From the NCBI GenBank assembly GCA_021847645.1, contig JAJZQG010000048.1, positions 1 through 42,742 on the forward strand: 42,742 bases of DNA, read 5' to 3'. A model generated the notes under the pieces. The model was not told where the DNA came from. It saw only the letters and a list, made by a program, of their open reading frames with translations, and did no database searches. Source of the stretch: Myxococcales bacterium (lineage in GTDB: Bacteria; Myxococcota_A; Polyangia; Polyangiales; Polyangiaceae). Below are positions 34,468 to 42,742 of the stretch, piece after piece (within the stretch, counting starts at the first letter, position 1; every line of letters begins with the position of its first letter). Made by a program: the position numbers and the translations under genes.

Positions 34468-35019
34468 TCAGCGCGAGGCCACGGCGCCGTAGCGCTGCTG
34501 CAGGTACTTCTCGCTCTTGATCTTCTCTTGGATCTTGACGAGTCCTTCGAGCAGCGCCTCGGGGCGCGGAGGACAGCCGGGGATGTAGACGTCGACCGGG
34601 ATGACCTGGTCCACGCCCTTGACCACCGAGTAGCCGTACTGGAAGAGCCCGCCGCAGTTCGAGCAAGAGCCCATCGAGATCACGTAGCGCGGCTCGGACA
34701 TCTGGTCGTAGAGGCGCCGGACGCGAAGGGCCATCTTGTAGGTGAGGGTGCCGGCGATCATGATGAGGTCGCTCGAGCGCGGGCTGGGACGAGGCGCTGC
34801 GCCGAAGCGCTCGAAGTCCGAGCGGGGGCCGCCGGTCTGCATCAGCTCGATCGCGCAGCAGGCCAGGCCGAACAGCAGGTACCAGATGCTGTGCGCACGG
34901 CCCCAGTTCAGCAGCCAGTTGAGGGTTTGGTCGACGTTGGTCTGGATGACAGAACCTACCTCACCACCGTAACGAGCATCGGCTCCGCTCGAGGGGAGCC
35001 GTTGGGGCGACGATGCCAC
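34468..35019 (-). CDS. nuoB: NADH-quinone oxidoreductase subunit B
   Basis: NuoB carries cluster N2, the last iron-sulfur centre before quinone in complex I. The 183-residue product contains [39 protein letters not shown] and [16 protein letters not shown], supplying all four cluster cysteines. The GTG at 35019 is chosen because it falls 4 bp after the nuoA stop and has AGGAGA in front; the longer frame overlaps nuoA. The N-terminal ~25 residues are not conserved. Confidence 0.95.
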   Translation of the reverse strand: MASSPQRLPSSGADARYGGEVGSVIQTNVDQTLNWLLNWGRAHSIWYLLFGLACCAIELMQTGGPRSDFERFGAAPRPSPRSSDLIMIAGTLTYKMALRVRRLYDQMSEPRYVISMGSCSNCGGLFQYGYSVVKGVDQVIPVDVYIPGCPPRPEALLEGLVKIQEKIKSEKYLQQRYGAVASR

Positions 35020-35023
35020 GGTC

Positions 35024-35494
35024 TCAGTTCTCCTGGGCTGCGGGTTGATCGAGGGGCTTGGCGTTGGCAGGCGACTCGACGGCTTTGACGTTGGGCACGC
35101 CCATGCGCTCCTGGCGGAAGGTACGGATCCACTCGAGATCGCGCTTGAGCCACACGTAGGCCAGGCCGAGCAGCAGGATGCCGATGAACACGAGGATCTC
35201 GGTGAAGGCGAACCAGCCTTCACCCTGTGCGACCCATCGCTTGAAGACCGTGGCGACCGGGTAGATGAACGCGATTTCGATGTCGAACACGATGTAGATC
35301 AGCGCCACGATGTAGAAGCGCGGGTTGAAGTTGAACCAGGCCTGGCCCACGGGCTCCTCGCCGCACTCGTAGGTCACCAGCTTCTTCTCGTAGCCCTTGT
35401 TGGGGCGCACCAGCTTGCCGACCAGCATCGCTCCGAACACGAAGACGATTGCGATCAGGAAGAAGGCGCCGACGCTCGCGTAATCGACCAACAT
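35024..35494 (-). CDS. nuoA: NADH-quinone oxidoreductase subunit A
   Basis: NuoA is a small membrane subunit of complex I. The 156-residue product has three membrane segments (about 5-30, 62-85 and 95-115) and the conserved loop [40 protein letters not shown] ~30-residue charged tail extends past the usual end. The ATG is preceded by GGAGG at good spacing. It is first in nuoABCD, so the promoter should lie in 35495-35765. Confidence 0.96.
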   Translation of the reverse strand: MLVDYASVGAFFLIAIVFVFGAMLVGKLVRPNKGYEKKLVTYECGEEPVGQAWFNFNPRFYIVALIYIVFDIEIAFIYPVATVFKRWVAQGEGWFAFTEILVFIGILLLGLAYVWLKRDLEWIRTFRQERMGVPNVKAVESPANAKPLDQPAAQEN

Positions 35495-35561
35495 CGTGAG
35501 AAACCTCCGGGCTCGCCAGGCGACCCGACTGGTACGCGTTCTGTCGCGCGAAAAGGGCGCG

Positions 35562-35576
35562 GCAGCGTACCGCTGC
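35562..35576. promoter_or_regulatory. Small dyad upstream of nuoA
   Basis: GCAGCG and CGCTGC are perfect inverted repeats around TAC, about 70 bp upstream of the nuoA start. The rest of the 271-bp gap (35495-35765) shows no gene and no clear promoter boxes. The dyad may be an operator or chance. Confidence 0.25.
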
Positions 35577-35765
35577 ACCGGGAACTTAGAGGACGCGGGG
35601 GGCCGGGGTCAAGGGGAGGTCGCCGGAAGGGGCGCGTACCCGTGGCGCGCGCATCGCGGGCTGGAAAAGCAGCCTTGGCCGCGCCAGCGCTGCTCGAGGC
35701 CCCGCCCCAAGCCGTTCACCGCCACACGGGCCCTCGCCGTCCCCGCGCCGCGCCGGCAACCGGCT

Positions 35766-38700
35766 TCACGACGGCTTGGTGCCGTCCAGACACGCGCGCA
35801 CCTTGCCCGCCAACACCGCGGCGGAGAACGGCTTGGCGAGAAGCGCCGAGCCAGGGAAATCGACCTCGCGCCCTTGGGCCGCATCTCCCGGATAGCCGGA
35901 CATGAACATCACCAGCGTCTCGGGCCGCGCCTCCCTGAGCAAGCGAGCCAGGTCCGGTCCCGACATGCCCCGCATCACCACGTCGCTCAGCAGCAGGTGG
36001 ATCGGACCGTCGTGGCGCGACGCCATCTCCAGCGCCTGAGCTCCGTCACTGGCATCGAGAACCGTGTAGCCGCACGCGCGCAGCACGCGGCAGGCGAGCC
36101 GGCGCAGGGCGTCGTCGTCCTCCGCGAGCAGTACCGTCTCGCTGCCGCGGGGCAGCGTCGCGAGCCCAGCGCCGGACCGGCCACGCTGGCGCGGCGGCTC
36201 GCAGCGCGGCAGCAGCACATGCATGGTCGTGCCCTGCCCCGGGGTGCTGTCCGCCCAGATGCGGCCCCCGGCTTGCGTCACAATCCCGAAGCAGGTTGCC
36301 AGGCCAAGGCCCGTGCCGCGGGTCCTGTCCTTCGTGGTGAAGAATGGCTCGAAAATGTGCTCCTTCACCTCATCGGACATGCCCACTCCGCTGTCGGCGA
36401 TCGTCAGCTCGACGTGGTCGGTTGGGGCTGCGTTTTCCGGGAAGCCAGACTCACCACCGTGGGCTGGAACGTTGCGCACCCTGACCGTGAGGCGACCACC
36501 CGCGGGCATCGCGTCGCGGGCATTGATGGCCAGATTGACGATGACCTGCTCGAGTTGGCCGGGGTCGATTCGCACGTACCACGCCGGTTCCTCGTGCCCG
36601 GTGTCCAGCTCGATGTCCTCGCCGATGAGGCGGCGGAGCATCTTGCGAAGGTTCTCGACGATCTCCCACAGATCCAGGGAGCGCGGCTCGCTGACTTGCT
36701 GGCGCGCGAAGGTCAGCAACTGGCGGGCCAGCACCGCTCCGCGCTGGGCCGTTTCCTCGATCTCTTCCATGAATTCGATCGCCTCGTGCCCGGGCGGCAG
36801 ACAGTTCAACGCCAATCCGGAATACCCCAGGATGACCCCCAGCAGGTTGTTGAAGTCGTGCGCTACCCCGCCCGCGAGCCGGCCCACGCTCTCGAGCTTC
36901 TGCGACTGACGGGCGTGCTCCTCGAGCCTCAGCTCCCGCGTCACGTCGCGCTTGACCGCCACGTGGTGCGCGATCCTGCCGTTGTCGTCGCGCATCGGCG
37001 CGATGATCGCGTCCTCGGTGACCCGCTCGCCGCTCTTCGTCCGGCCCGCGACCCGCCCACGCCAGACCTGGCCAGCCGCCAGCACGTCCCACAACGCAAG
37101 GCTCTCGTCGTCGCGCTGCAAGGTGCCGAACGTGGGATCGATCGTGCCCACCACCTCCGCGCGTGCATAGCCGCTCACCCGCTCGAATGCCGGATTCACA
37201 TACACGACCCGGCGCTGCGCGTCCGTGATCACCACGCTGTCCGCCGTCTGCTCCATCGCCGCTTCCAGCAGGCGCCTGGCCTGCGACAGCCGCGCGTGCG
37301 TCACCGCCATCGCCGCTTGTTTCCCCACCGTCTTGGCAACCGAAATCAGCTCCTCGCCAAATGGGCTGCCGTCCATGTGATGCAAAACGATCGCGCCGAC
37401 CAGCTCGCCTCCGGCCGCCAAGGGCACCATCAGCACCGACACCGTGCCGGTCTGCAGGAAGTGGTCGCCGTGGCTCGCCAGCCGCTCGTCTCTCCGAACA
37501 TCCGCGATCTCCACCGGCTGCATCGACGCCAGCAGCGCCTCCCGGAACTCCACCGAAGCGGCGAACGTCCGTGCGACAGCGGAGGGCTGTCCCGGCCGCC
37601 GGTCGAAGGCCGCGACCAGGCGCAGCGACTTCTGAGGTCCGTCGAACAGCCCCGCGTCCACCCGGACAACGCCCAGCGCAAGGCCCATCTCCCGGCACGC
37701 CACCTCGAGCACCGCCTCGGGCGTCGCCTCCGAAACCGTCGCCCCGATGACGGCGTTGATCAGACGCAGCTCCTCGGAGCGGCGCTGCACTTGCCCCTGG
37801 GCCTCCACCCGGTCCGTGACATCCAGGGTGTGCTCGATGATCCGACGCACCACGCCGTCGTTGTCGGCCAACGGGTGACCGTGGATCTCGAGGTAGCTCC
37901 TGGCGCTGCCCGCGTGGTGGTGAACATGCTCGACGACGACGGGCTTGCCGGTGCGCACGACTTCGGTGACCGGACAGGGGTGGTCCGTTCCGGTGCACGG
38001 ATGGCTGCGCTCGTGCGTTGCCTCGTAGCAGAGCTGTCCGACCTGCACGCCCTGCTTGATGGCCGCCGAGTTGGCCATCCGAATGCGCATCGTGCCAGCG
38101 TCGATCACGTACAGCGGGTGCGAGATGGCCTCGAAGGTGTCGTTGAGCATGTCGTTCGCAGCCTGCAGCTCTGCGGTGCGCTCACGCACCTTGTCTTCCA
38201 GCTCGGTGGCGGAGCGACGCAGACGCTGCTGTGCGCGGGTTCGTTCGAGCATTCCCCACATGCTCACCATGAACACGGAAAGCCCCCGGACATCGCTCTG
38301 GTCGTAGGGCTCCGGCTTGTTTCCCACGCCGGCGATCGCCACGATGCGGCCCCCGTCGAACACCGGCACGGACATGTGCCGGACGATGGAAGCGTGGCCC
38401 TCGGGGTAGCCCTTGCGGCCGGGAAGCGATGGGTAGTCGTTGTGGATCACCGGCTCACGTCGGCGGACGCAATCGGCCCACACGCCGGCAGCATCCAGCG
38501 AGCAGGACTCTCGCGTGGGCACCGCGCACGGGTCCACCACGCTGCGGTTCGAAGCGCGCAGATGAATGACTCGCTGCGTTTCGTCGTACAGGTGCAGGTA
38601 TGCCACCGTGCTTCCCGTGAGGCTCGCTGCTTGCTCGACCGCGTAGTCCATCAGCTCGGCCTCGGTGGCCGCTTGCATGCGGGTCAAGGCCGAAAGTGCC

Positions 38701-39140
38701 TCGAGGCACCTTTCGGCGAGCGCCAGGGACTTCTCCAACCTTTGCACGTACGTACCATGGGCCTGTGCCCGCACGCGCGCGGCCAACTCGTCCGGGGCCA
38801 TGGACGTTGTTACGCAATCGACCGCACCGTCCTCGAGCCATGGTTGATGCGCCCGGTCCGTGCTCTCGTCGCACAGCACGACGACGGGAAGCCGGACCGA
38901 GTCGCGACGAAGATCCGGGATGACAGCGGTCGCGTCCGGGCCGCCGTCCGCGAGCACCACGTCGGCCTCGGCCCCTGATTGCGCAGCCTCCGTGGGTCGG
39001 GCAAAGCGCACCTCGAAGCCTGCGGCGAGCAGGATGGCCTGCGCATGGTCAAGCCTGTCCGAAGGCTCTCCGACCACCAGCACCCGTGCTCGAGCCCCCG
39101 TTTGCCGCGATTGTCCTTGCACCATCGCTCCTGGCCGCAT
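35766..39140 (-). CDS. Hybrid sensor histidine kinase with REC, GAF and PAS domains
   Basis: The ~1124-residue product starts with a receiver-like domain (VLVVGEP, then ADVVLADGG, about 10-120) that lacks the usual acidic pair and conserved lysine. A GAF domain (about 150-310), a PAS domain (NDTFEAISHPLYVIDAGT), a second GAF, another PAS (ADSVVITDAQRRVVYVNPAFERVSGY) and a HisKA/ATPase pair follow, with GGVAHDFNNLLG (His near 761), NLAINARDAMP, DSGVGM and GTGLGLAT. A C-terminal receiver has its phospho-acceptor Asp near 1053 (HLLLSDVVM). No membrane segment is seen, so it is cytoplasmic. Starts at 39140 or 39125 are both possible. Sequence further upstream in frame is antisense to the divergent lipoprotein gene and is excluded. 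Confidence 0.9.
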   Translation of the reverse strand: MRPGAMVQGQSRQTGARARVLVVGEPSDRLDHAQAILLAAGFEVRFARPTEAAQSGAEADVVLADGGPDATAVIPDLRRDSVRLPVVVLCDESTDRAHQPWLEDGAVDCVTTSMAPDELAARVRAQAHGTYVQRLEKSLALAERCLEALSALTRMQAATEAELMDYAVEQAASLTGSTVAYLHLYDETQRVIHLRASNRSVVDPCAVPTRESCSLDAAGVWADCVRRREPVIHNDYPSLPGRKGYPEGHASIVRHMSVPVFDGGRIVAIAGVGNKPEPYDQSDVRGLSVFMVSMWGMLERTRAQQRLRRSATELEDKVRERTAELQAANDMLNDTFEAISHPLYVIDAGTMRIRMANSAAIKQGVQVGQLCYEATHERSHPCTGTDHPCPVTEVVRTGKPVVVEHVHHHAGSARSYLEIHGHPLADNDGVVRRIIEHTLDVTDRVEAQGQVQRRSEELRLINAVIGATVSEATPEAVLEVACREMGLALGVVRVDAGLFDGPQKSLRLVAAFDRRPGQPSAVARTFAASVEFREALLASMQPVEIADVRRDERLASHGDHFLQTGTVSVLMVPLAAGGELVGAIVLHHMDGSPFGEELISVAKTVGKQAAMAVTHARLSQARRLLEAAMEQTADSVVITDAQRRVVYVNPAFERVSGYARAEVVGTIDPTFGTLQRDDESLALWDVLAAGQVWRGRVAGRTKSGERVTEDAIIAPMRDDNGRIAHHVAVKRDVTRELRLEEHARQSQKLESVGRLAGGVAHDFNNLLGVILGYSGLALNCLPPGHEAIEFMEEIEETAQRGAVLARQLLTFARQQVSEPRSLDLWEIVENLRKMLRRLIGEDIELDTGHEEPAWYVRIDPGQLEQVIVNLAINARDAMPAGGRLTVRVRNVPAHGGESGFPENAAPTDHVELTIADSGVGMSDEVKEHIFEPFFTTKDRTRGTGLGLATCFGIVTQAGGRIWADSTPGQGTTMHVLLPRCEPPRQRGRSGAGLATLPRGSETVLLAEDDDALRRLACRVLRACGYTVLDASDGAQALEMASRHDGPIHLLLSDVVMRGMSGPDLARLLREARPETLVMFMSGYPGDAAQGREVDFPGSALLAKPFSAAVLAGKVRACLDGTKPS

Positions 39141-39213
39141 CCTGACACGCTCGCCAGTTCGTGGGAAGAGCGCTGCCGGGTCCAGTGAGGGAGAGATGCG
39201 AGCGCCCTTGCGT

Positions 39214-39224
39214 AGTACGGTACT
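39214..39224. promoter_or_regulatory. Palindrome in the divergent region before the Cys-rich lipoprotein
   Basis: AGTAC-G-GTACT is a perfect palindrome 17 bp upstream of the ATG at 39241 and just before its GGAGG ribosome-binding site. It could be an operator overlapping the transcript start in the 100-bp region shared with the hybrid kinase gene. Confidence 0.25.
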
Positions 39225-39240
39225 GGTCAAGGAGGTAGCG

Positions 39241-42200
39241 ATGACAATGAAGTCGATGCGCGCCGCCATCGGGGCGCTGTTTCTTGCGGGATGTCTTGGC
39301 GCGACCGCTTGCGGCCGTGGCGGCTCGGATTCGTCGGGCTCACCGGGAGCTGGCGGCTCGGCGCAGACCGGTGGATCGGGCGGGACGTCGGAGACCGGGG
39401 GCACTGCGGGAAGCGGCGGCACGGCCGGGACCGGGGGCAGCGGCGGAGACGACGGGGGCTTGGGCGGAACCGGCGGGAGCCAGACCGGAGGCACGGGCGG
39501 CAACGCGGGAACGGGCGGCACGGGTGGCAGCGCGGGAATGGCAGGCAGCGCGGGCACGGGAGGCACGGGCGGCGGCCCGACGTGCACCGACAAGTGCACC
39601 GATAACATCACGCAGTGTGTCGGGGCGCAGGTGCAGACATGCACGGTGCAATCGAATGGATGCACGGACTGGAATGCGCCCGAAGTCTGCCCGAACAACA
39701 AGGCGTGCAATGCCGGGCAGTGCCCGAGCTGCACGGACAACTGCACGTACAACGCGACCCAGTGCAACGGTGCGCAGGTCGAGACGTGCACGACGCAGGC
39801 GAACGGATGCACGGACTGGGCAGCCCCGGCCGATTGCCCGTATGGCAAAGCGTGTGTCGCGGGCGCCTGCCCGGTCTGCGTCGACAAGTGCGTGGTGAAC
39901 ACCACGCAGTGCAATGGCGCCCAGGTCCAGACGTGCGCGGTGCAGGCGAACGGATGCACGGACTGGGATGCGCCCGCGAACTGCGCGAACGGCAAGGCGT
40001 GTCTGGGGAACGCGTGCCCCACGTGCACGGACGCGTGCACGCTCAACAACACCCAGTGCAACGGCACGCAGGTCCAGACGTGCTCGATGCAGAGCGACGG
40101 CTGCACGAACTGGGCTCCGCCGCAGTCCTGTGCGTCGGGCAAGGCATGCACCAACGGCGTGTGCCCCACGTGCACGGACGCGTGCACGCTCAACGCCACG
40201 CAGTGCAGCGGATCGCAGGTGCAGACGTGCGCGGTGCAGACGAGCGGGTGCACGGACTGGTCGGCGCCGGCGGACTGCCCGAACAACGGCGTGTGCCAGG
40301 GCACGCAGTGCGTGACGGCGTGCACGCCGGGGAGCCTGCGATGCAACGGCTCGCTGCTGGAGACGTGCACGTCGTCGCATCAATGGATGACCCAGCAGGT
40401 CTGCTCGCAGAGCTGCGACCCGCAGACGCTTCAGTGCGTGACGTCGACGACGTGCGCGCCGGGGGCCAGGCGCTGCAGCGGGCTGCAGAGCCAGGTGTGC
40501 AACTCGACGGGGACGGCGTGGCTCAACGTGGAGTCGTGCCTGGTCGCCTGTGACAACGGGCTGTGCACGGGCGCATGCACGCCTGGTGCGACGCGGTGCA
40601 ACGGCATGACGCCCGAGACCTGCAACTCCACGGGCACGGCCTGGACGCAGGGCACGGCCTGCACGACCTTCTGCTACAACGGCGCGTGCGCCGAGCCGTC
40701 GCTCACGATCGACGCTGACGCCAACAAGACGCTGGACGGCGAGCACGTGTATTCGGGCGACGTGGTGATCAAGAACTCGAGCGTGCTGACGGTGCCGACC
40801 GGCAAGCTCATCATCCGCGCCAAGAACGTGATCCTGGATGCGTCGTCGAAGATCGTGGTGCAGCCGGTGGGCAACGATCCGCGCGGCAAGGGCATGGACG
40901 GCGGGTCGACGTCGTGCAGCTACGTGTGCACGGGATACGGGACGGTAGGAGGAGGCGGCGGCGGCTTCGGCGTTGCAGGCACGACTGCCTCGCAGACGTT
41001 CGGGTGCTACTACTACAGCAGCTACTACACTTGTGGCGTCTCGAGGACCGGCGGATCGGTGTACGCAATAGCCGATGACGAGCTGACGGTGGGGTCACCG
41101 GGCGGGGCCTGCAGCGGTACGAGCGGCGGCAATGGCGGTGGGTATCTGGCCATCTTCGCGGACTCGATTACCATTCAAGGACAGATCACCGCCAACGGGC
41201 AGAACGCCACGGGCTGCGCGGGCGGAGGCTCGGGCGGCGAGGTGCTGCTGCGCGCCACCAGCGATCTGACGTTCACCGGATCGATTTCGGCCGCGGGCGG
41301 GCTGGGCGGCGGCTCCAACGGCGCTGGCAACGGCGGCAACGGTGTCGTCAAGCTGCTGTACGGCGACACCAAGACCTTGACCGGCAGCGTGGTGGGCGCC
41401 CAGTTCTCCTCCTTCATGCCCCCCGACGACCTGACCTCCTCGACCCACCCGCGTCAGAGCCTCTGGTACAACGATTCTTACTCGTCGCTCGACATGGCCT
41501 GGAGCAAGCCGTTCAGCACCTCCGCCGGATACTACCGCAAGGAGAATACCACCTACGGCTTCGTTCCCAACTCGTCGAATGCCAACTACCAGTCGGGAGA
41601 GGCCATCAGCTACCAGCCCACGGACCTCGCCCCGGGTACGAACTACTTCCACATTGCCACGCTCGGGCCGTTCGCGACCATGGGAACGGTGGAGTCGAGG
41701 TTCGTGGTCAACATCAACGTCACGCCGCCCACCGTCTCCTCCTCGAGCCATCCGTCGCAGACCACCTGGTACCCGAACGACTCGCCCTACCTGACGTGGA
41801 CGCTGCCCCACGCGGACGAGAACACGACGAACTTCTACTGGGTATTCGACGCGTACCAGGAGACGCTGCCGACCACCACGGACAACAAGATCCCGATGGA
41901 CTTGGTCACACCCCAGAACTCCAAGCAGATCCTGCTGCCGGGCAAGGCCAACGGCATCTGGTTCTTCCACCTGATCTCGCAGGACACGATGGGCTACCTC
42001 ACCAAGCAGGCCGCCTTGTTCCGTGTGCAGATCGGAACCGACCCGGGCAAGGGCAGCGTGTCGGGCACCGTCACCGACGGCCAGACGAGTGCGTTCCTGC
42101 AGAACGTGCAGATCTCGCTCAATCGCGGGGTGTACTCGACGACGACCAACTCCACGGGCGCCTACGCATTGACCAACAGCGTCTACGCGCAGAGCTACGA

Positions 42201-42300
42201 GATCCGGGCGCGATTGGCCGGCTACCAGGACGCCGTACAGACGGTGAACGTGGTGGCGAACCAGACCGCGACGGTCAACTTCGTGCTCCAGCACCAGTAG
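39241..42300 (+). CDS. Large Cys-rich repeat lipoprotein
   Basis: The 1019-residue product has a lipoprotein signal (GALFLAGCLGATACG), a Gly/Thr/Ser linker to about residue 113, then five 49-50-residue modules with C-x3-C, TQCNG, QVQTC, GCTDW and C...KAC...CP spacing. Three shorter related modules follow (for example CTPGATRCNG...TC). A glycine-rich beta region (LTVPTGKLIIRAKNVILDAS) and two probable fibronectin-like stretches come next, and the end is a carboxypeptidase-regulatory-like domain (GSVSGTVTDGQTSAFLQNVQI to TVNFVLQHQ). It is likely a surface adhesin or binding protein. The ATG follows GGAGG. It is divergent from the hybrid kinase. Confidence 0.87.
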   Translation: MTMKSMRAAIGALFLAGCLGATACGRGGSDSSGSPGAGGSAQTGGSGGTSETGGTAGSGGTAGTGGSGGDDGGLGGTGGSQTGGTGGNAGTGGTGGSAGMAGSAGTGGTGGGPTCTDKCTDNITQCVGAQVQTCTVQSNGCTDWNAPEVCPNNKACNAGQCPSCTDNCTYNATQCNGAQVETCTTQANGCTDWAAPADCPYGKACVAGACPVCVDKCVVNTTQCNGAQVQTCAVQANGCTDWDAPANCANGKACLGNACPTCTDACTLNNTQCNGTQVQTCSMQSDGCTNWAPPQSCASGKACTNGVCPTCTDACTLNATQCSGSQVQTCAVQTSGCTDWSAPADCPNNGVCQGTQCVTACTPGSLRCNGSLLETCTSSHQWMTQQVCSQSCDPQTLQCVTSTTCAPGARRCSGLQSQVCNSTGTAWLNVESCLVACDNGLCTGACTPGATRCNGMTPETCNSTGTAWTQGTACTTFCYNGACAEPSLTIDADANKTLDGEHVYSGDVVIKNSSVLTVPTGKLIIRAKNVILDASSKIVVQPVGNDPRGKGMDGGSTSCSYVCTGYGTVGGGGGGFGVAGTTASQTFGCYYYSSYYTCGVSRTGGSVYAIADDELTVGSPGGACSGTSGGNGGGYLAIFADSITIQGQITANGQNATGCAGGGSGGEVLLRATSDLTFTGSISAAGGLGGGSNGAGNGGNGVVKLLYGDTKTLTGSVVGAQFSSFMPPDDLTSSTHPRQSLWYNDSYSSLDMAWSKPFSTSAGYYRKENTTYGFVPNSSNANYQSGEAISYQPTDLAPGTNYFHIATLGPFATMGTVESRFVVNINVTPPTVSSSSHPSQTTWYPNDSPYLTWTLPHADENTTNFYWVFDAYQETLPTTTDNKIPMDLVTPQNSKQILLPGKANGIWFFHLISQDTMGYLTKQAALFRVQIGTDPGKGSVSGTVTDGQTSAFLQNVQISLNRGVYSTTTNSTGAYALTNSVYAQSYEIRARLAGYQDAVQTVNVVANQTATVNFVLQHQ
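39583..40320 (+). repeat. Five tandem 147-150-nt Cys-rich modules
   Basis: Five in-frame units encode near-identical modules starting C(T/V)D(K/N/A)C and ending with CP plus one residue. The shared DNA phrases CAGGTCCAGACGTGC and GGATGCACGGACTGG suggest duplication within the gene. Three more distant copies follow to about 40690. Confidence 0.85.
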
Positions 42301-42469
42301 CGGACTCCCTCGTAGTCCCGCGCAAGGTTCTCGCCCGCAGATCACACCGAGCCCCTGGGCCTCGCACCTTCGCGGGGGCGCGGGCGGTCTGCTGCTGGTG
42401 ACGGGGTGCACAGAAAAAATCGCAAGCATCCGTGCCGTGTCCAGCCCCCGTGCGGGTACTATGGAGGAC

Positions 42470-42742
42470 ATGAGCAAATACTCTTTCGGGCGTACGGTAG
42501 GGGTCGTCGCCGGTGTCCTGGCGCTCGGCTGGGTGATGGGTTGCGGCAGCAGCAACGACACGTCGCTCAGCGGCAGTGCGGCAGGAGCGGCCGGCGCGGG
42601 GGGAACGTCGGCAACGGGAGGCAGCGGGGGGACTGCCGGTGCAGCGGGCACGGGAGGCTCGGCGGGCACGGGAGGCTCGGCGGGCACGGGAGGCTCGGCG
42701 GGCACGGGAGGCTCGGCGGGCACGGGAGGCTCGGCGGGCACG
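42470..42742 (+). CDS. Lipoprotein, 5' part only (cut by window edge)
   Basis: The first 91 codons encode a basic start, a hydrophobic segment (VGVVAGVLALGWVMGC) with a plausible lipobox, and then a Gly/Ala/Ser/Thr linker that runs off the window. The ATG follows GGAGG closely. It resembles the start of the other linker-bearing lipoproteins in the window. The mature domain is not visible, so function is unknown. Confidence 0.8.
   Translation, partial: MSKYSFGRTVGVVAGVLALGWVMGCGSSNDTSLSGSAAGAAGAGGTSATGGSGGTAGAAGTGGSAGTGGSAGTGGSAGTGGSAGTGGSAGT
42644..42742 (+). repeat. Perfect 18-nt tandem repeat in the lipoprotein linker
   Basis: Five identical copies of an 18-nt unit (GCGGGCACGGGAGGCTCG) plus half of a sixth reach the window edge. 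They encode AGTGGS repeats. The perfect identity indicates recent expansion and likely length variation between strains; it is also a place where assembly may collapse copies. Confidence 0.9.

Noticed and set aside
39141..40370. Extension of the hybrid kinase frame into the Cys-rich lipoprotein gene
   Set aside because: The added residues are antisense to the Cys modules (repeats rich in HVC and CTCAP) and precede the first conserved receiver strand.
41095..42741. Minus-strand frame rich in PAEPPVPAEPP
   Set aside because: It is the antisense reading of the Gly-rich lipoprotein linker and neighbouring gene.

Overview
The window is GC-rich DNA with long reading frames on both strands and several secreted lipoproteins carrying Gly-Gly-Thr linkers. 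This style, a stand-alone nuoABCD block and a myxobacterial-type cas7/cas5 (DevR/DevS) pair suggest a myxobacterium, probably of the Polyangia. That placement is inference from sequence style, not from a marker gene.

Region 1 (1-15429) is a nearly complete type I CRISPR-Cas locus. An array of 30 identical 37-nt repeats with 29 full spacers runs off the left edge. It is transcribed on the minus strand, because the repeat then ends in ATTGAAAC, the usual crRNA 5' handle. A ~200-bp leader separates it from cas4, cas2 and cas1, also on the minus strand. Divergently, on the plus strand, come a small unknown gene, a HEPN-domain gene, cas6 and a SEC-C protein gene. A non-coding stretch with degenerate 20-21-nt repeats in two orientations follows, then another unknown gene, and then a tightly overlapped effector operon: cas8 (Cst1-like, CXXC-CXXC), cas7, cas5 and cas3. 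The gene set fits subtype I-B (Tneap/Cst-like). The non-cas genes inside the locus are the best candidates for an undescribed accessory function.

Region 2 (15430-26001) holds housekeeping and unknown genes: a TIGR02757-family protein with an EndoIII-like cysteine tail, two unknown proteins, a membrane histidine kinase, dnaX, an inverted lipoprotein gene, then recR-ridA-unknown as a compact unit.

Region 3 (26002-32304) holds thiM-thiE on the minus strand (thiazole salvage and thiamin phosphate synthesis), a radical SAM/SPASM protein preceded by a possible small peptide ORF, a calcium-repeat lipoprotein, a serpin lipoprotein with a plausible sigma-54 promoter, and a small lipoprotein.

Region 4 (32305-42742) holds nuoABCD on the minus strand (respiratory complex I; NuoC has a Lys/Ala/Pro/Glu tail), a large hybrid histidine kinase, a divergent 1019-residue cysteine-rich surface lipoprotein, and the start of a further lipoprotein cut by the right edge. 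I recognised no rRNA, tRNA, insertion sequence or integrase.
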